Assembly (NCBI GenBank): GCA_949286405.1
Contig: CASECH010000018.1
Location: 1 to 5,294, forward strand
Direction: 5' to 3'
Length of the DNA: 5,294 nt
Origin: an uncultured bacterium
GTDB taxonomy: Bacteria > Cyanobacteriota > Vampirovibrionia > Gastranaerophilales > Gastranaerophilaceae
A program made the position numbers and the translations under genes. Shown here piece by piece: positions 1 to 5,294 of the stretch; position 1 is the stretch's first letter, and every line of letters starts with the position of its first letter. Under the pieces are notes generated by a model, which was not told the DNA's origin, did no database searches, and worked only from the letters and a program-made list of their open reading frames with translations.

Positions 1-17
1 AATGCTTTATTAATTTA

Positions 18-47
18 ATATAACTCTTTAAAAAAGATAAGTTATAT
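18..47. repeat. Inverted repeat over the ppdK promoter (possible operator)
   Basis: ATATAACT at 18-25 is matched by its exact reverse complement AGTTATAT at 40-47, with 14 bases between. The repeat encloses the whole -35 hexamer (27-32), and its right arm ends on the T of the extended -10 TG. It lies upstream of the expected transcription start, so it would act as DNA, for example as a repressor site, rather than as RNA structure. The DNA is very AT-rich, so an 8-bp match by chance is possible. An alternative reading as the terminator of an unseen upstream gene is weaker, because no T-run directly follows the right arm. Confidence 0.35.
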
Positions 48-55
48 GCTATAAT
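27..55 (+). promoter_or_regulatory. Sigma-70-type promoter for ppdK
   Basis: A perfect -10 box TATAAT (50-55) is preceded by TGC (47-49), giving an extended -10. TTTAAA (27-32) matches four of six bases of the TTGACA consensus and sits at the ideal 17-bp spacing. Transcription would start near 61-63 and leave a leader of about 36 bases before the ATG at 99. This spacing also argues against the in-frame GTG at 66 as a start, since it would be almost leaderless and lack a ribosome site. Confidence 0.7.
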
Positions 56-85
56 TTTTACATAAGTGTTTTATTATTTTTTTAT

Positions 86-90
86 AGGAG
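86..90 (+). promoter_or_regulatory. Ribosome binding site that fixes the ppdK start
   Basis: AGGAG at 86-90 is followed by eight bases and then ATG at 99-101. This favours the start at 99 over the in-frame GTG at 66, whose extra 11 residues (MFYYFFIGDIN) do not resemble the family N-terminus. Confidence 0.85.
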
Positions 91-98
91 ACATTAAT

Positions 99-2777
99 AT
101 GGCAGACAAACGCGTATGGCTATTCAGAGAAGGTAATGCGGATATGCGAGACCTTTTGGGTGGAAAAGGTGCGAATCTAGCAGAAATGACCAACTTAGGT
201 CTACCTGTACCACCCGGACTTACAATTACAACAGAGACTTGTATGGACTATATCAATCATGGGAATAAAATGCCAGCAGGGCTAATGGATGAGGTAAAAA
301 CAGCTCTAAAAGATGTTGAAAACCAAACAGGCAAAAAATTTGGCGACGCAGAAAATCCTTTACTAGTTTCTGTCCGTTCAGGAGCAAGACTTTCTATGCC
401 TGGTATGATGGAAACTATTTTAAACCTTGGCATGAACGACAATACCGTCGAAGGTATGATAAAATTAACAAATAATCCAAGATTTTGCTATGATTCATAC
501 AGACGTTTCCTAACAATGTTTGGTTCAGTTGCTTGGGATATTGACAGACAAAAATTTGAAGACTATCTTGATAAAATCAAAGAAGAAAAAGGTTATAAAT
601 CAGATACAGATCTTACCGCAGAAGACTGGAAATCTTTAATTGAACCATATAAAGAATTAATCAAAAAAGAAACAGGCAAAGACTTTCCACAAGATCCATA
701 TATTCAATTACAAGAAGCAATCGAAGCTGTATTCCGTTCTTGGAATATTCCTCGAGCTGTAGCATACAGAAACCACTATAAAATAGACCACAATTATGGA
801 ACTGCCGTAAACGTCCAAACAATGGTATTTGGGAATATGGGTGATGATTGTGCTACAGGTGTTTCATTCACAAGAAACCCTTCTACCGGAGAAAATAAAT
901 TCTATGGCGAATACCTCACTAACGCACAAGGTGAAGACGTTGTAGCAGGTATCAGAACTCCAAAACCTATTGCAGAACTTGAACATGATATGCCTGAACA
1001 ATACAAACAATACGTTGATATCGCAAAAAAACTTGAAAAAGGTTACAAAGATGTTCAAGATATGGAATTCACAATTGAACGCGGGAAACTATATATTCTT
1101 CAAACTCGTAACGGTAAAAGGACAGCTAAAGCTTCAGTAAGAATTGCTGTAGAAATGGCTGAAGAAGGAATCATAGATAAAGAACGAGCAATAGAACTTG
1201 TCGATCCAAATCAATTATATCAAGTTCTATTACCAGACTTTGACCCTAAAGCAAAAAAAGAAGCAATAAAAATTGCCCAAGGTCTTGCAGCTTCTCCAGG
1301 TGCAGCTGTTGGTAAAATAGTTTTTGATACAGAAGAAGCAGCTGAACGAGGTAAAGCTGGAGAAAAAGTCATTCTTGTTCGTATAGAAACTTGTCCTGAT
1401 GACATTCATGGAATGATTGCCTCTCAAGGAGTTCTCACCCTAAGAGGCGGTATGACTTCTCACGCAGCTGTAGTTGCAAAAGGTATGGGTAAACCTTGCG
1501 TTGCTGGTGCAGAAGATTTATCTATCGACTTAAAAAATGAAACTCTTACAAGTAAAAGCGGCAAAGTCTATCATAAAGATGAAATCATATCCCTAGATGG
1601 TGGTACCGGAGAAGTTATGGAAGGAGCAGTTCACTTAATACCTCCAACTATGGATGAAAACTTCAATAAGCTATTTACTTGGGTAAATGAAATAAAACTC
1701 CTTGGCGTAAGAGCTAATGCTGATACTCCTGCAGATGTTGCAAAAGCTCTTGAACTTGGTGCTGAAGGGGTTGGACTTTGCAGAACAGAGCATATGTTTA
1801 TGGACCCAGAAAGACTTCCTTGGGTTCAAAAAATGATTATTGCAGGCACAGCTGAAGCTAGAAAAGAAGCATTAGAACATCTTCTACCTATGCAATATTC
1901 AGATTTTTATGCAATGTTCAAAGCTCTTGGTGACAAGCCTATGACAATAAGACTGCTTGATCCGCCTTTACATGAATTTTTACCAAACAAAGAAGAATTG
2001 ATTGCAACAGTAGCAAGAAAAAAAGCTCTTGGTGAAGATTATAAAGAAGATGAAAAAATGCTTAATCTTGTAGAAAGCATGTCAGAATCAAACCCTATGA
2101 TGGGTCTAAGAGGTTGCCGTTTAGGGCTTACATATCCTGAAATAAATGAAATGCAAGTAAGAGCAATATTCTATGCAGCTTGTGATTTGAAAAAAGAAGG
2201 ACTTGATGTAAAACCTGAAATCATGATACCTCTTGTAGGGCACGTAAACGAGTTAAAAACAGTTCAAGGAGTACTAGAACGTGTAGCTAAAGAAGTAATG
2301 AATGAAAAAGGAGTAAGAGTTGATTACAAATTCGGTACAATGATTGAGATTCCAAGAGCAGCTCTTACAGCTGACCAAATAGCTGAATATGCAGAGTTCT
2401 TCTCTTTCGGAACAAATGACCTCACTCAAATGACTTTTGGCTACTCAAGAGATGATGCAGAAGGCAAATTCCTACAAAAATACATCGAGCAAAAAATCCT
2501 TCCATCAAATCCATTTGCGACTTTGGATCAAGAAGGAGTAGGGCAATTAATGAAAATAGCCCTTGATAAAGCTCTAAAGGTAAGACCTCACCTAAAACGA
2601 GGCATATGTGGCGAACACGGTGGTGATCCTGCATCCGTAAAATTCTGCCACAGAATAGGATTGAACTATGTATCCTGCTCTCCATTCAGAGTCCCTCAAG
2701 CTCGACTAGCAGCAGCTCAAGCTGTAATAGAATTTAAACACAGCAAAGAAGAAGAAGGACCTCTAGGCTGTAAATAA
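99..2777 (+). CDS. ppdK: Pyruvate, phosphate dikinase
   Basis: This cytoplasmic enzyme interconverts pyruvate + ATP + phosphate and phosphoenolpyruvate + AMP + pyrophosphate, and can serve glycolysis or PEP synthesis. The product is 892 residues, close to the 874 of the Clostridium symbiosum enzyme. The N-terminal ATP-grasp part shows GGKGANLAEM with Lys23, VSVRSGAR with Arg93, and the ATP-site stretch around Glu323 and Gln335. The swivelling phosphohistidine domain carries GGMTSHAAVVA with catalytic His455, the same number as in C. symbiosum, and Thr453, the equivalent of the threonine phosphorylated by the plant regulatory protein. The C-terminal PEP/pyruvate barrel has Arg562 (GLCRTEH), Arg618 (TIRLLDPPLHEF), Glu750 (IEIPRA), Asn773/Asp774 (GTNDLTQ) and Cys837 (GICGEHGG). 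No key residue is missing. The gene ends in tandem stops (TAATAA) just before a strong terminator and appears monocistronic. No PPDK regulatory protein gene is in the window. The start at 99 is set by AGGAG at 86-90. Confidence 0.97.
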   Translation: MADKRVWLFREGNADMRDLLGGKGANLAEMTNLGLPVPPGLTITTETCMDYINHGNKMPAGLMDEVKTALKDVENQTGKKFGDAENPLLVSVRSGARLSMPGMMETILNLGMNDNTVEGMIKLTNNPRFCYDSYRRFLTMFGSVAWDIDRQKFEDYLDKIKEEKGYKSDTDLTAEDWKSLIEPYKELIKKETGKDFPQDPYIQLQEAIEAVFRSWNIPRAVAYRNHYKIDHNYGTAVNVQTMVFGNMGDDCATGVSFTRNPSTGENKFYGEYLTNAQGEDVVAGIRTPKPIAELEHDMPEQYKQYVDIAKKLEKGYKDVQDMEFTIERGKLYILQTRNGKRTAKASVRIAVEMAEEGIIDKERAIELVDPNQLYQVLLPDFDPKAKKEAIKIAQGLAASPGAAVGKIVFDTEEAAERGKAGEKVILVRIETCPDDIHGMIASQGVLTLRGGMTSHAAVVAKGMGKPCVAGAEDLSIDLKNETLTSKSGKVYHKDEIISLDGGTGEVMEGAVHLIPPTMDENFNKLFTWVNEIKLLGVRANADTPADVAKALELGAEGVGLCRTEHMFMDPERLPWVQKMIIAGTAEARKEALEHLLPMQYSDFYAMFKALGDKPMTIRLLDPPLHEFLPNKEELIATVARKKALGEDYKEDEKMLNLVESMSESNPMMGLRGCRLGLTYPEINEMQVRAIFYAACDLKKEGLDVKPEIMIPLVGHVNELKTVQGVLERVAKEVMNEKGVRVDYKFGTMIEIPRAALTADQIAEYAEFFSFGTNDLTQMTFGYSRDDAEGKFLQKYIEQKILPSNPFATLDQEGVGQLMKIALDKALKVRPHLKRGICGEHGGDPASVKFCHRIGLNYVSCSPFRVPQARLAAAQAVIEFKHSKEEEGPLGCK

Positions 2778-2792
2778 TAAAAACAAACAAAC

Positions 2793-2829
2793 AAAAATCC
2801 CTGAGTTTTATTAACTCAGGGATTTTTTT
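2793..2829. terminator. Bidirectional rho-independent terminator between ppdK and the glutaredoxin gene
   Basis: An 11-bp perfect stem pairs 2797-2807 (ATCCCTGAGTT) with 2813-2823 around the loop TTATT. It is followed on the + strand by an unbroken T-run to 2829 and preceded by five A residues (2793-2797), which become the U-tract when read on the - strand. It therefore can end both convergent genes. The glutaredoxin stop codon (2828-2830) lies inside the T-run, so the - strand transcript enters the hairpin immediately after translation stops. Confidence 0.93.
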
Positions 2830-3091
2830 ATCTCAATAAATATTCATTCAACTTTCCACTTTTATATAATGCTTCAAGATCTGTATAACCACCTATATAA
2901 TTATCATTGATTATTATTTGAGGAACAGTTGAAACAGATTTGTCAAATTTTTCTGAAATAATTTTAACCATTTCATCAAAAGATTCTTCAACATTATGTT
3001 CAGTGTAATTTAGACCCAGAGTCGATAAAAGCTTTTTAGCTTTTATACAAAACGGACAAGTCGGTGTAGTATAAATATCAACTTTGTTCAT
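2828..3091 (-). CDS. grxC: Glutaredoxin (GrxC/Grx3 type, dithiol)
   Basis: This small cytoplasmic thioredoxin-fold protein reduces disulfides and glutathionylated proteins. It has 87 residues, normal for a bacterial class I glutaredoxin. The active site is Cys12-Pro-Phe-Cys15 after the first strand (VDIYTTPT), so both redox cysteines are present; CPFC is a variant of the commoner CPYC. The cis-proline is Pro57 in TVPQIIIN, and Gly67-Gly68-Tyr-Thr-Asp71 matches the glycine pair and acidic residue that hold glutathione. The ATG at 3089-3091 is preceded on the - strand by GGGAGG (3097-3102), a strong ribosome site at close spacing. The gene is convergent with ppdK and has its own promoter. NrdH-type redoxins are an alternative, but the GGYTD glutathione-site pattern favours a glutaredoxin. 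The exact symbol is less certain than the family. Confidence 0.93.
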   Translation of the reverse strand: MNKVDIYTTPTCPFCIKAKKLLSTLGLNYTEHNVEESFDEMVKIISEKFDKSVSTVPQIIINDNYIGGYTDLEALYKSGKLNEYLLR

Positions 3092-3117
3092 AATAACCTC
3101 CCTTTTTGCGTCAGTTC

Positions 3118-3146
3118 ATTATAAACAAATTTTTACAAAAACACAA
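3118..3146 (-). promoter_or_regulatory. Promoter for the glutaredoxin gene
   Basis: Read on the - strand, a perfect TATAAT (3118-3123) lies 17 bp downstream of TTGTGT (3141-3146), a half-matching -35. The expected start is near 3111, leaving a leader of about 20 bases with the GGGAGG ribosome site. The -35 overlaps the right arm of the hairpin that follows the upstream ATPase gene. Confidence 0.55.
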
Positions 3147-3170
3147 GATAGCAAATTGTACTATTTATGT
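3137..3170 (-). terminator. Weak terminator-like hairpin after the AAA/R3H gene
   Basis: On the - strand, directly after the stop codon, ACATAAATAG (3161-3170) pairs with CTATCTTGTGT (3141-3151), giving 10 pairs including one G-U and one bulged base around a 9-base loop. Four more T residues follow (3137-3140). Two further A-T pairs could form with the stop codon. The stem is poor in GC, so termination may be leaky and some transcripts could continue into the glutaredoxin gene. Confidence 0.4.
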
Positions 3171-4790
3171 TTAAAATCCTTTCCTAATTTTTAAACGTCT
3201 ATTACTGCCTTCTCCAATACTTTGACTTTCAAGATTATGCTGATCAGCAAGTTCATGTTGCAATTTTCTAATCTGAGGATTTTGCGGAGCAAGCTCTATA
3301 GCTCCACCACCAGCAAGAACTTTATTTATAGCAGTTTTAGCTTCATCAAGAGCCCTTTCTGCATCATCATAATAACCGTATAAAGTCTCTGATGTTTCTG
3401 TAATTTGCAATGCTTCTTTCAAAACTTTTTGAATTTGAGCCATAGAATTCGTTTTTATGTAGAAAATTTGCAATCTATAATCATTTGCAATGCTAAGGAC
3501 TCTAGCACCACCTTTAGCAAAATTTTTGTGTGCTATAACAATATCTGCATCATCTAAATTTCTAGTAATTTCTGCATTTAAATCAAGTCTTTCTATAACT
3601 TTTTCTACAATTGTCCTTGATACTGCATACAAATAAATCTTTTTTATAGCTTTTACTTCTTCTACGTATTTTTGACGAGAAAAACTAAATTTCAGACTAT
3701 CAGAAGGTTCTATTTTCTTTTCGAGCTTATTTATTTCCTTAGGAATGTCAGAAATTGCAGGTTCTGGCTTAGCATCAGTTGGTATTGTTTGAGACTGCTC
3801 ATTATTTTCATACACCTTATCAACTTTTCTAATTTCAGGTCTTATAGGCCAACCTCTCAAAATATAATCCACAGCTTCAGCAGTATTTTTATATACAGCA
3901 AGAGTATTTCTATCAAGAATTTCAATTACAACATCAAAAGTTGGTTGTTTTTCTCTTTCTAAAACTGTCTTTTGAGAAGCTCTTCTTCTAGCTTCGTCAT
4001 CCCCCAAAGTAACAGACTGAATTCCTCCAACCAAATCAGATAGCGTAGGGTTTTTAATTAAATTCTCAAGGCTATTACCGTGAGCAGTCGCAATCAACAT
4101 AACTCCACGCTCTGCAATCGTTCTTGCTGCTTGAGCTTCTTCTTCTGTACCGATTTCATCAACTACAATAACTTCAGGAGTATGGTTTTCTACAGCTTCA
4201 ATCATAATATCTTTTTGATATTGGGGTTGAGTTACCTGCATACGTCTAGCATGTCCGATAGCAGGGTGAGGCGTATCACCATCACCTGCAATTTCGTTAG
4301 AAGTATCAACGATAACAACACGTTTCCCTAATTCATCAGCAACAAGTCGTGAAATTTCTCTTAATTTAGTTGTTTTACCAACCCCTGGACGACCTAAGAA
4401 CAAAATACTCTTGTTCATCATACATATATCTTTTATACACGCAATAGTTCCAGTGACAACTCTACCAATTCTACAAGTAAGTCCAATAACTTTACCTTGA
4501 CGATTTCTTATAGCACTTATCCTATGGAGAGTTCCAGGAATTCCGGAACGATTATCTGAAGTGAAATCCTGTATTCGACTTGTAATATAATTTATATCAT
4601 CTTCCAAAACAACTTCAGCACCTAAATACTCTATTTTACCACCTGCATGTCTTATCTCAGGAGTACGACCAATATCCAAAACAATCTCTATGACATCTTC
4701 CATTTTTTCGTAATCAATATATCTTTTTACTTTTTCAGGTAAGACATCTGTAAGTTTGTCTAAATCATTTTGGAACTGTAGATTGCTCAT
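3171..4790 (-). CDS. Ycf45-like AAA ATPase with C-terminal R3H domain
   Basis: This is a 539-residue cytoplasmic protein with no signal peptide or membrane segment. An N-terminal region (1-120) leads into a P-loop ATPase with Walker A GRPGVGKT (133-140) and Walker B VIVVDEIG (207-214, Asp211-Glu212), of the type shared with SpoIIIAA. A charged, Pro/Glu/Lys-rich linker (about 326-366) follows, then an alpha/beta-looking region (about 380-470) that I cannot assign. The C-terminus (505-539) fits an R3H single-stranded nucleic-acid-binding domain, with Arg508-x3-His512 and a closing SNRRLKI. AAA plus R3H is the layout of cyanobacterial and plastid Ycf45 proteins; Bacillus SpoIIIAA is much shorter and lacks R3H. 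The substrate and cellular role are unknown, and ATP-driven action on RNA or ssDNA is only an inference. ATG 4788-4790 is chosen because AGAAAGG lies nine bases upstream; an in-frame TTG at 4824-4826 would add 12 residues but has no clear ribosome site. The gene is divergent from the gene at 5098 and followed by the glutaredoxin gene on the same strand. Confidence 0.9.
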   Translation of the reverse strand: MSNLQFQNDLDKLTDVLPEKVKRYIDYEKMEDVIEIVLDIGRTPEIRHAGGKIEYLGAEVVLEDDINYITSRIQDFTSDNRSGIPGTLHRISAIRNRQGKVIGLTCRIGRVVTGTIACIKDICMMNKSILFLGRPGVGKTTKLREISRLVADELGKRVVIVDTSNEIAGDGDTPHPAIGHARRMQVTQPQYQKDIMIEAVENHTPEVIVVDEIGTEEEAQAARTIAERGVMLIATAHGNSLENLIKNPTLSDLVGGIQSVTLGDDEARRRASQKTVLEREKQPTFDVVIEILDRNTLAVYKNTAEAVDYILRGWPIRPEIRKVDKVYENNEQSQTIPTDAKPEPAISDIPKEINKLEKKIEPSDSLKFSFSRQKYVEEVKAIKKIYLYAVSRTIVEKVIERLDLNAEITRNLDDADIVIAHKNFAKGGARVLSIANDYRLQIFYIKTNSMAQIQKVLKEALQITETSETLYGYYDDAERALDEAKTAINKVLAGGGAIELAPQNPQIRKLQHELADQHNLESQSIGEGSNRRLKIRKGF

Positions 4791-4843
4791 GGTCTTAAGC
4801 CTTTCTCTATTTTGTGTATATAACAAAATATCATATATGGCAT
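4787..4843 (-). other. Possible 18-codon leader ORF overlapping the AAA/R3H start
   Basis: In the leader of the ATPase gene, ATG at 4841-4843 opens a frame reading MPYMIFCYIHKIEKGLRP. It ends in TGA at 4787-4789, overlapping the ATPase ATG (4788-4790) as ATGA, the classic arrangement for translational coupling. The frame differs from that of the ATPase. Against it: there is no convincing ribosome site before its ATG and a frame this short can occur by chance. The peptide has no recognisable regulatory feature such as a run of one amino acid. Confidence 0.2.
4800..4806 (-). promoter_or_regulatory. Ribosome binding site that decides the AAA/R3H start
   Basis: AGAAAGG on the - strand (4800-4806) leaves nine bases to the ATG at 4788-4790. 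It lies downstream of the alternative TTG start (4824-4826), so it can only serve the ATG. It is a moderate, not strong, Shine-Dalgarno match. Confidence 0.6.
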
Positions 4844-4883
4844 TTAAAAGATATCTCTATGTTTTAAGAACCTTTCTAATTAC

Positions 4884-4914
4884 ATTATACCACTTTTAAA
4901 AATAAATACCTCAA
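4884..4914 (-). promoter_or_regulatory. Extended -10 promoter for the AAA/R3H gene
   Basis: On the - strand a perfect TATAAT (4884-4889) is directly preceded by TGG (4890-4892), making an extended -10. The best -35 candidate is TTGAGG (4909-4914), at a long 19-bp spacing that the TG motif may compensate for. Transcription would begin near 4877, giving an unusually long leader of about 87 bases. Confidence 0.6.
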
Positions 4915-4917
4915 TCC

Positions 4918-4951
4918 AAAGTACTACCGAAATAGTATTTTTTACAATACT
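4918..4951. repeat. Cluster of AGTAYT-like repeats between divergent promoters
   Basis: The palindrome AGTACT (4920-4925), AGTATT (4934-4939) and the inverted copy AATACT (4946-4951) lie within 32 bases. The first two also form an imperfect inverted repeat, with 4918-4926 against 4933-4941 matching at eight of nine positions around CCGAAA. The cluster sits exactly between the -35 regions of the leftward and rightward promoters, where one regulator could control both genes. It also looks like a weak terminator on the + strand (T-run to 4943), but no + strand transcript is known to enter it. Confidence 0.35.
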
Positions 4952-4979
4952 TAATAGGGGTAACACTACACTTTATAAT
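4951..4979 (+). promoter_or_regulatory. Promoter for the rightward gene at 5098
   Basis: A perfect TATAAT (4974-4979) lies 17 bp after TTAATA (4951-4956), which matches four of six -35 bases. This predicts a leader of roughly 110 bases. A second perfect TATAAT at 5009-5014 has no good -35 at normal spacing (TTAAGA at 4984-4989 is 19 bp away) but would give a shorter leader. Perfect TATAAT boxes are not rare in DNA this AT-rich, so which one is used is open. Confidence 0.5.
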
Positions 4980-5097
4980 ATTATTAAGATTTATTAACAA
5001 ATAGCAAATATAATTAAAGAAAAAAAAACAAATTACCGTATCAGTACATGAAACAACAGAAATGTTACTAAGAATTTGAAAGGAAAGTCGAGTTAAA

Positions 5098-5294
5098 ATG
5101 GGATTAGCGGCACAACAAGCTAGATTATTGACTATCACTTCCAGAAAAGCGGATTGTGAGTATCAATCTATGAATTTATCTCATCAAAAACTCGCTATTT
5201 CAAGGGAGTTAGAAGACCTTTCAAGTGAATATCAAAACTCTCTGGATCAAACTAAGTTAATCTATGATTTCTATGGAACAGGTGAAACATCAGA
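5098..5294 (+). CDS. Uncharacterised protein, N-terminal part (MGLAAQQARLLT family), runs off the window
   Basis: Only the first 65 codons are present and the frame is open to the window edge. The ATG at 5098-5100 follows the purine-rich AAAGGAAAG (5079-5087), ten bases upstream, a fair ribosome site. The product begins MGLAAQQARLLTITSRKADCE and continues as a polar, probably helical stretch rich in Gln, Ser, Glu and Leu, suggestive of a coiled coil. There is no signal peptide or membrane segment in this part, and Cys20 is not in a lipobox. I recall the opening MGLAA-S/Q-QAR-LT-T-R as common to many hypothetical proteins of Gastranaerophilales, apparently as paralogues, but I know of no assigned function and cannot verify this here. 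It is divergent from the Ycf45-like gene and has its own promoter region. Confidence 0.75.
   Translation, partial: MGLAAQQARLLTITSRKADCEYQSMNLSHQKLAISRELEDLSSEYQNSLDQTKLIYDFYGTGETS

Larger units (their letters stand above)
4791..5097. other. Divergent intergenic control region (307 bp)
   Basis: This gene-free stretch separates the leftward ATPase gene from the rightward gene at 5098. It contains a leftward promoter (4884-4914) with a leader of about 87 bases, a rightward promoter (4951-4979), a second rightward TATAAT (5009-5014), and AGTAYT-like repeats at 4918-4951 between the two promoters. The rightward leader includes an A-rich run (5016-5029) and a small possible hairpin (5043-5049 with 5062-5069, one bulge). 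I see no tRNA, known riboswitch or convincing small RNA. An open frame on the - strand across 4911-5138 is not credible as a gene. Confidence 0.7.

Noticed and set aside
66..98. GTG at 66 as an earlier ppdK start, adding MFYYFFIGDIN
   Set aside because: It has no ribosome site, lies within a few bases of the predicted transcription start, and the added residues do not fit the family. AGGAG at 86-90 points to ATG 99, and that numbering also puts the catalytic histidine at 455 as in C. symbiosum.
2422..2685. Open frame of 87 codons on the - strand inside ppdK
   Set aside because: It is antisense to the conserved C-terminal barrel of PPDK and resembles no known family. Shorter - strand frames at 257-442, 864-1058 and 1220-1427 are rejected for the same reason.
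3025..3046. Perfect 8-bp inverted repeat ATAAAAGC / GCTTTTAT with a 6-base loop
   Set aside because: It lies inside the glutaredoxin gene where it encodes the helix after the active site (KAKKLL). The pairing is explained by Lys and Leu codon choice, and nothing suggests internal termination.
3672..3962. Open frame of 96 codons on the + strand inside the ATPase gene
   Set aside because: It is antisense to a well-supported coding region, its product is Phe/Ile/Tyr-rich low complexity, and it lacks a ribosome site. The same applies to the + frame at 4080-4331.
4791..4826. TTG at 4824-4826 as an earlier start for the AAA/R3H protein
   Set aside because: It is a rare start with no upstream Shine-Dalgarno match, whereas ATG 4788-4790 has AGAAAGG at good spacing.
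5048..5071. Seven-codon frame (MKQQKCY) in the leader of the gene at 5098
   Set aside because: It is too short and has no ribosome site, and such frames are expected by chance.
4911..5138. Open frame of 75 codons on the - strand across the divergent intergenic region
   Set aside because: It covers both rightward TATAAT boxes, the repeats and the start of the gene at 5098, and its product is an Ile/Cys/Asn-rich sequence typical of translated AT-rich non-coding DNA.
1..5294. A novel defence, mobile or multi-gene system
   Set aside because: Each complete gene is a recognisable housekeeping or conserved family, with no repeats, integrase, transposase, toxin or effector signature. The only unknown gene is truncated, so no system can be claimed from this window.

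Overview
The window is AT-rich bacterial DNA with two complete genes, one small complete gene and the start of a fourth. It reads as ordinary chromosome: no mobile element, CRISPR array, tRNA or rRNA is visible. The most likely source is a non-photosynthetic relative of Cyanobacteria (Candidatus Gastranaerophilales, Vampirovibrionia/Melainabacteria). That placement is an inference. It rests on a Ycf45-type protein (AAA ATPase plus C-terminal R3H domain), which is typical of cyanobacteria and plastids, and on a truncated gene at the right end whose product begins MGLAAQQARLLT, an opening I recall from many uncharacterised Gastranaerophilales proteins. The low GC and the gut-type metabolic gene ppdK fit but do not prove it.

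Layout from left to right. Positions 1-98 hold a good extended -10 promoter with an inverted repeat laid over it, then a Shine-Dalgarno site. Positions 99-2777 (+) encode a full-length pyruvate, phosphate dikinase with all key catalytic residues in place. A strong stem-loop at 2793-2829 ends ppdK and, read the other way, lies directly after a convergent glutaredoxin gene (2828-3091, -). The glutaredoxin has its own promoter, which overlaps a weak terminator-like hairpin following the next gene. That gene (3171-4790, -) encodes a 539-residue Ycf45-like AAA ATPase/R3H protein.

A 307-bp divergent intergenic region (4791-5097) follows. It holds a leftward extended -10 promoter, one or two rightward promoters, a set of AGTAYT-like repeats between them, and a possible short leader ORF whose stop overlaps the ATPase start codon. 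At 5098 a rightward gene of unknown function begins and runs off the window.

The three complete genes do not form an obvious pathway. PPDK interconverts pyruvate and phosphoenolpyruvate in central carbon metabolism, the glutaredoxin handles thiol-disulfide exchange, and the ATPase is a putative nucleic-acid-binding protein of unknown role. Each appears to have its own promoter. The parts least explained by known biology are the middle domain of the ATPase, the truncated gene at the right end, and the repeat-rich divergent control region between them.
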